A DNA stretch of 64,000 nucleotides from Aquiflexum gelatinilyticum (GTDB taxonomy: Bacteria; Bacteroidota; Bacteroidia; Cytophagales; Cyclobacteriaceae). The position numbers and the translations under genes are program-made. Shown here in pieces: positions 62,852 to 64,000 of the stretch (position 1 is the stretch's first letter; each line of letters starts with the position of its first letter). Below the pieces are notes generated by a model. The model searched no databases. It was not told the DNA's origin and was given only the letters and a program-made list of their open reading frames with translations. The stretch spans positions 1 through 64,000 of the forward strand of contig NZ_JANSUY010000024.1 of the NCBI RefSeq assembly GCF_024741135.1. The letters are read 5' to 3'.

Positions 62852-63147
62852 TTTTTCCAAATTTTAATTTAAAACCTAAAAACTTTTAATTCTTAATGAC
62901 AGTCTTATGACTGTACCTTCAACTTGCGATTGATCTTGTAAAGCGTTATTGTTTATACAAATTACATTTTTATATATTTAAAAAACAAATTTTTGCTAAA
63001 AAATATTTAAATAAAAACGAAAAACCTGAAAAATAGCAGGATGTAACCTTATACCTAACCAAAAGAATGTCCCATAAAAGCCAAAAAAAAAGGTTTGAGA
63101 AAGGGAAATTCCCTGTCTCAAACCCGAATCTCAAGCTCAATCTAATC
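62852..63147. other. Intergenic region with a small inverted repeat
   Basis: About 296 bp without a gene. It contains an inverted repeat ACAGTC-TTAT-GACTGT (62899-62914) that could be an operator for the small gene at 62639 (starting about 48 bp away), an AT-rich centre, and the terminator of the ABC transporter at its right edge. Nothing else is evident. Confidence 0.4.
63083..63124 (-). terminator. Terminator of the minus-strand ABC transporter
   Basis: A 9-bp stem GGTTTGAGA/TCTCAAACC (63092-63100 with 63116-63124) with a partly paired AAGGGAAATTCCCT loop. On the minus strand it is followed by a run of nine Ts. Confidence 0.88.
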
Positions 63148-63843
63148 TTATACTCCGAAGTAGGTGTTTAATTCCTCCGACATGAGTGCTTTCTCATTGA
63201 GATCTTTGATTACTTTCCCTTTTTCCAACAAAACAATCCTGTCGCAGATTTCAGTCACATGGTTCAAATCATGGCTCGAAATCAAAAAAGTAATTTTTGA
63301 ATTTTCCTTGGACTGAAGAATCAGTTTCTTTAGTCTGTTTTGTGAACTTGGATCCAGATTTTCAAAAGGTTCATCGAGAAGTACAGCCTCAGGATGGCCC
63401 ATCATTGCCGCAGCTATTCCTACTTTCTTAAGATTGCCTTTGGAAAGGTCTCTGATATATTTCTTTTTTCCCAATATCTCGTCATTGAAAAGCTCTTTAA
63501 AGTTTTCAAGATGAAGCTTCAAATCTTCTTCGGACAGCCTGTAAATCTTCCGCAAAGTCTCAAAATATTCATCCGGAGTCAGGTAAGACAACAACATGTG
63601 TTCATCAAGATAGGCACCAACTCTGCTTTTCCAATCCTCGCTTTTGCTTACATCGTTGCCTTCAAAGGTTACTTTTCCGGCTGATGCACGGACAAGGTCA
63701 AGCATAATTCGAAAAAGTGTTGTTTTGCCTGCACCATTGTTTCCAACCAACCCAAAACATTCTGATTTGGGAATTTCCAATGCTTCAACATCAAGCACTA
63801 CTGCTTCTTTGTATTGTTTTTTAAGTCCTTCTACCTTGATCAT
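63148..63843 (-). CDS. ABC transporter ATP-binding protein
   Basis: 231 residues with Walker A VGNNGAGKTTLFR, signature LSKGNLKKVG, Walker B AVLLDEPFENLDP and H-loop SSHDLN. Belongs to the small bacitracin/gliding-type ATPases that pair with ABC-2 permeases. It overlaps the upstream permease by 4 bp (ATGA). Substrate unknown. Confidence 0.92.
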   Translation of the reverse strand: MIKVEGLKKQYKEAVVLDVEALEIPKSECFGLVGNNGAGKTTLFRIMLDLVRASAGKVTFEGNDVSKSEDWKSRVGAYLDEHMLLSYLTPDEYFETLRKIYRLSEEDLKLHLENFKELFNDEILGKKKYIRDLSKGNLKKVGIAAAMMGHPEAVLLDEPFENLDPSSQNRLKKLILQSKENSKITFLISSHDLNHVTEICDRIVLLEKGKVIKDLNEKALMSEELNTYFGV

Positions 63844-64000
63844 AATTCTTGTCTGAATGAAGATGATATTTCGTATCTGTTTTGTAAAACTTTATCAATT
63901 GAAATCTTGGATAAATATGGAAATGCCAAAATCCCGGCTATTCCAACTATCCCTAATGCCAATAAGCCCGCATATTGACTGACCAAAAGCGCAAAGGGAA
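63840..64000 (-). CDS. ABC transporter permease, C-terminal fragment (runs off the window)
   Basis: Only the last 53 codons or so are inside the window; the gene continues beyond 64000. The visible part is a hydrophobic helix (QYAGLLALGIVGIAGILAF) followed by a polar tail ending FRQEL, with the stop codon overlapping the ATPase start (ATGA). This is the layout of the last helix and tail of an ABC-2 type permease. Identity is inferred from the coupled ATPase. Confidence 0.7.
   Translation of the reverse strand, partial: PFALLVSQYAGLLALGIVGIAGILAFPYLSKISIDKVLQNRYEISSSFRQEL

Overview
The window looks like a chromosomal segment of a Bacteroidota bacterium, most likely order Cytophagales and close to the Cyclobacteriaceae (Algoriphagus/Belliella-like). 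This placement is inferred from several signs. Base composition is AT-rich. Many genes lack a clear Shine-Dalgarno sequence. A TAnnTTTG -7 promoter element recurs in front of genes. There is a TonB-dependent receptor with a DUF4249 partner, several Tat-exported Gfo/Idh/MocA oxidoreductases, a DUF3078 protein, and a tmRNA whose tag reads GETSYAMAA. No prophage, insertion sequence, CRISPR array, rRNA or standard tRNA was seen.

Layout. 0-5 kb: lipA, a secreted beta-barrel-like protein, and an overlapping operon of ECF sigma factor, anti-sigma-like/beta-barrel hybrid and FKBP lipoprotein. 5-10.5 kb: serine dehydratase alpha subunit, two membrane proteins (one a Ca2+/Na+ antiporter), upp, an OmpA-family porin and an M42-like peptidase. 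10.5-17.7 kb: hpt-adk, obg, grpE-dnaJ, a secreted protein and an ABC-2 exporter pair. 17.8-29.4 kb: UPF0158 protein, esterase, cdd, a saccharopine dehydrogenase-like enzyme, a kelch lipoprotein/TonB receptor/DUF4249 operon, trmN6, rnhA, marC, a class V aminotransferase and aroQ. 29.5-36.4 kb: a VapBC toxin-antitoxin pair, xerD, pyrD, ftsK, lolA, pyrF. 36.4-48.8 kb: an exported sugar-oxidoreduction region (TIM-barrel isomerase, beta-propeller, DUF1080 protein, three Gfo/Idh/MocA enzymes), a sodium/solute symporter, a NagB-NagA fusion with an in-frame stop, and a Fic protein behind a striking operator-like repeat cluster. 48.9-53.8 kb: a propeller sensor histidine kinase with an upstream lipoprotein. 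54-64 kb: pepP, an M16 peptidase, an O-methyltransferase, a LysM lytic transglycosylase, a DUF3078 protein, dnaX with a frameshift site, ssrA (tmRNA), a small hypothetical gene and an ABC transporter running off the end.

Most interesting items: (1) seven alternating copies of a TTTCRCGACAAA-like element in about 120 bp directly before a winged-helix/Fic gene whose Fic motif has Gln in place of the catalytic His; (2) the NagB-NagA fusion broken by one in-frame UGA; (3) dnaX split by an A10 slippery run with an AGGAGG stimulator-like sequence; (4) a DnaJ with only half of its zinc-binding motifs; (5) a sigma factor operon whose second gene joins an inner-membrane anti-sigma-like region to a predicted outer-membrane barrel; (6) terminator-like hairpins directly after the predicted start sites of hpt and obg.
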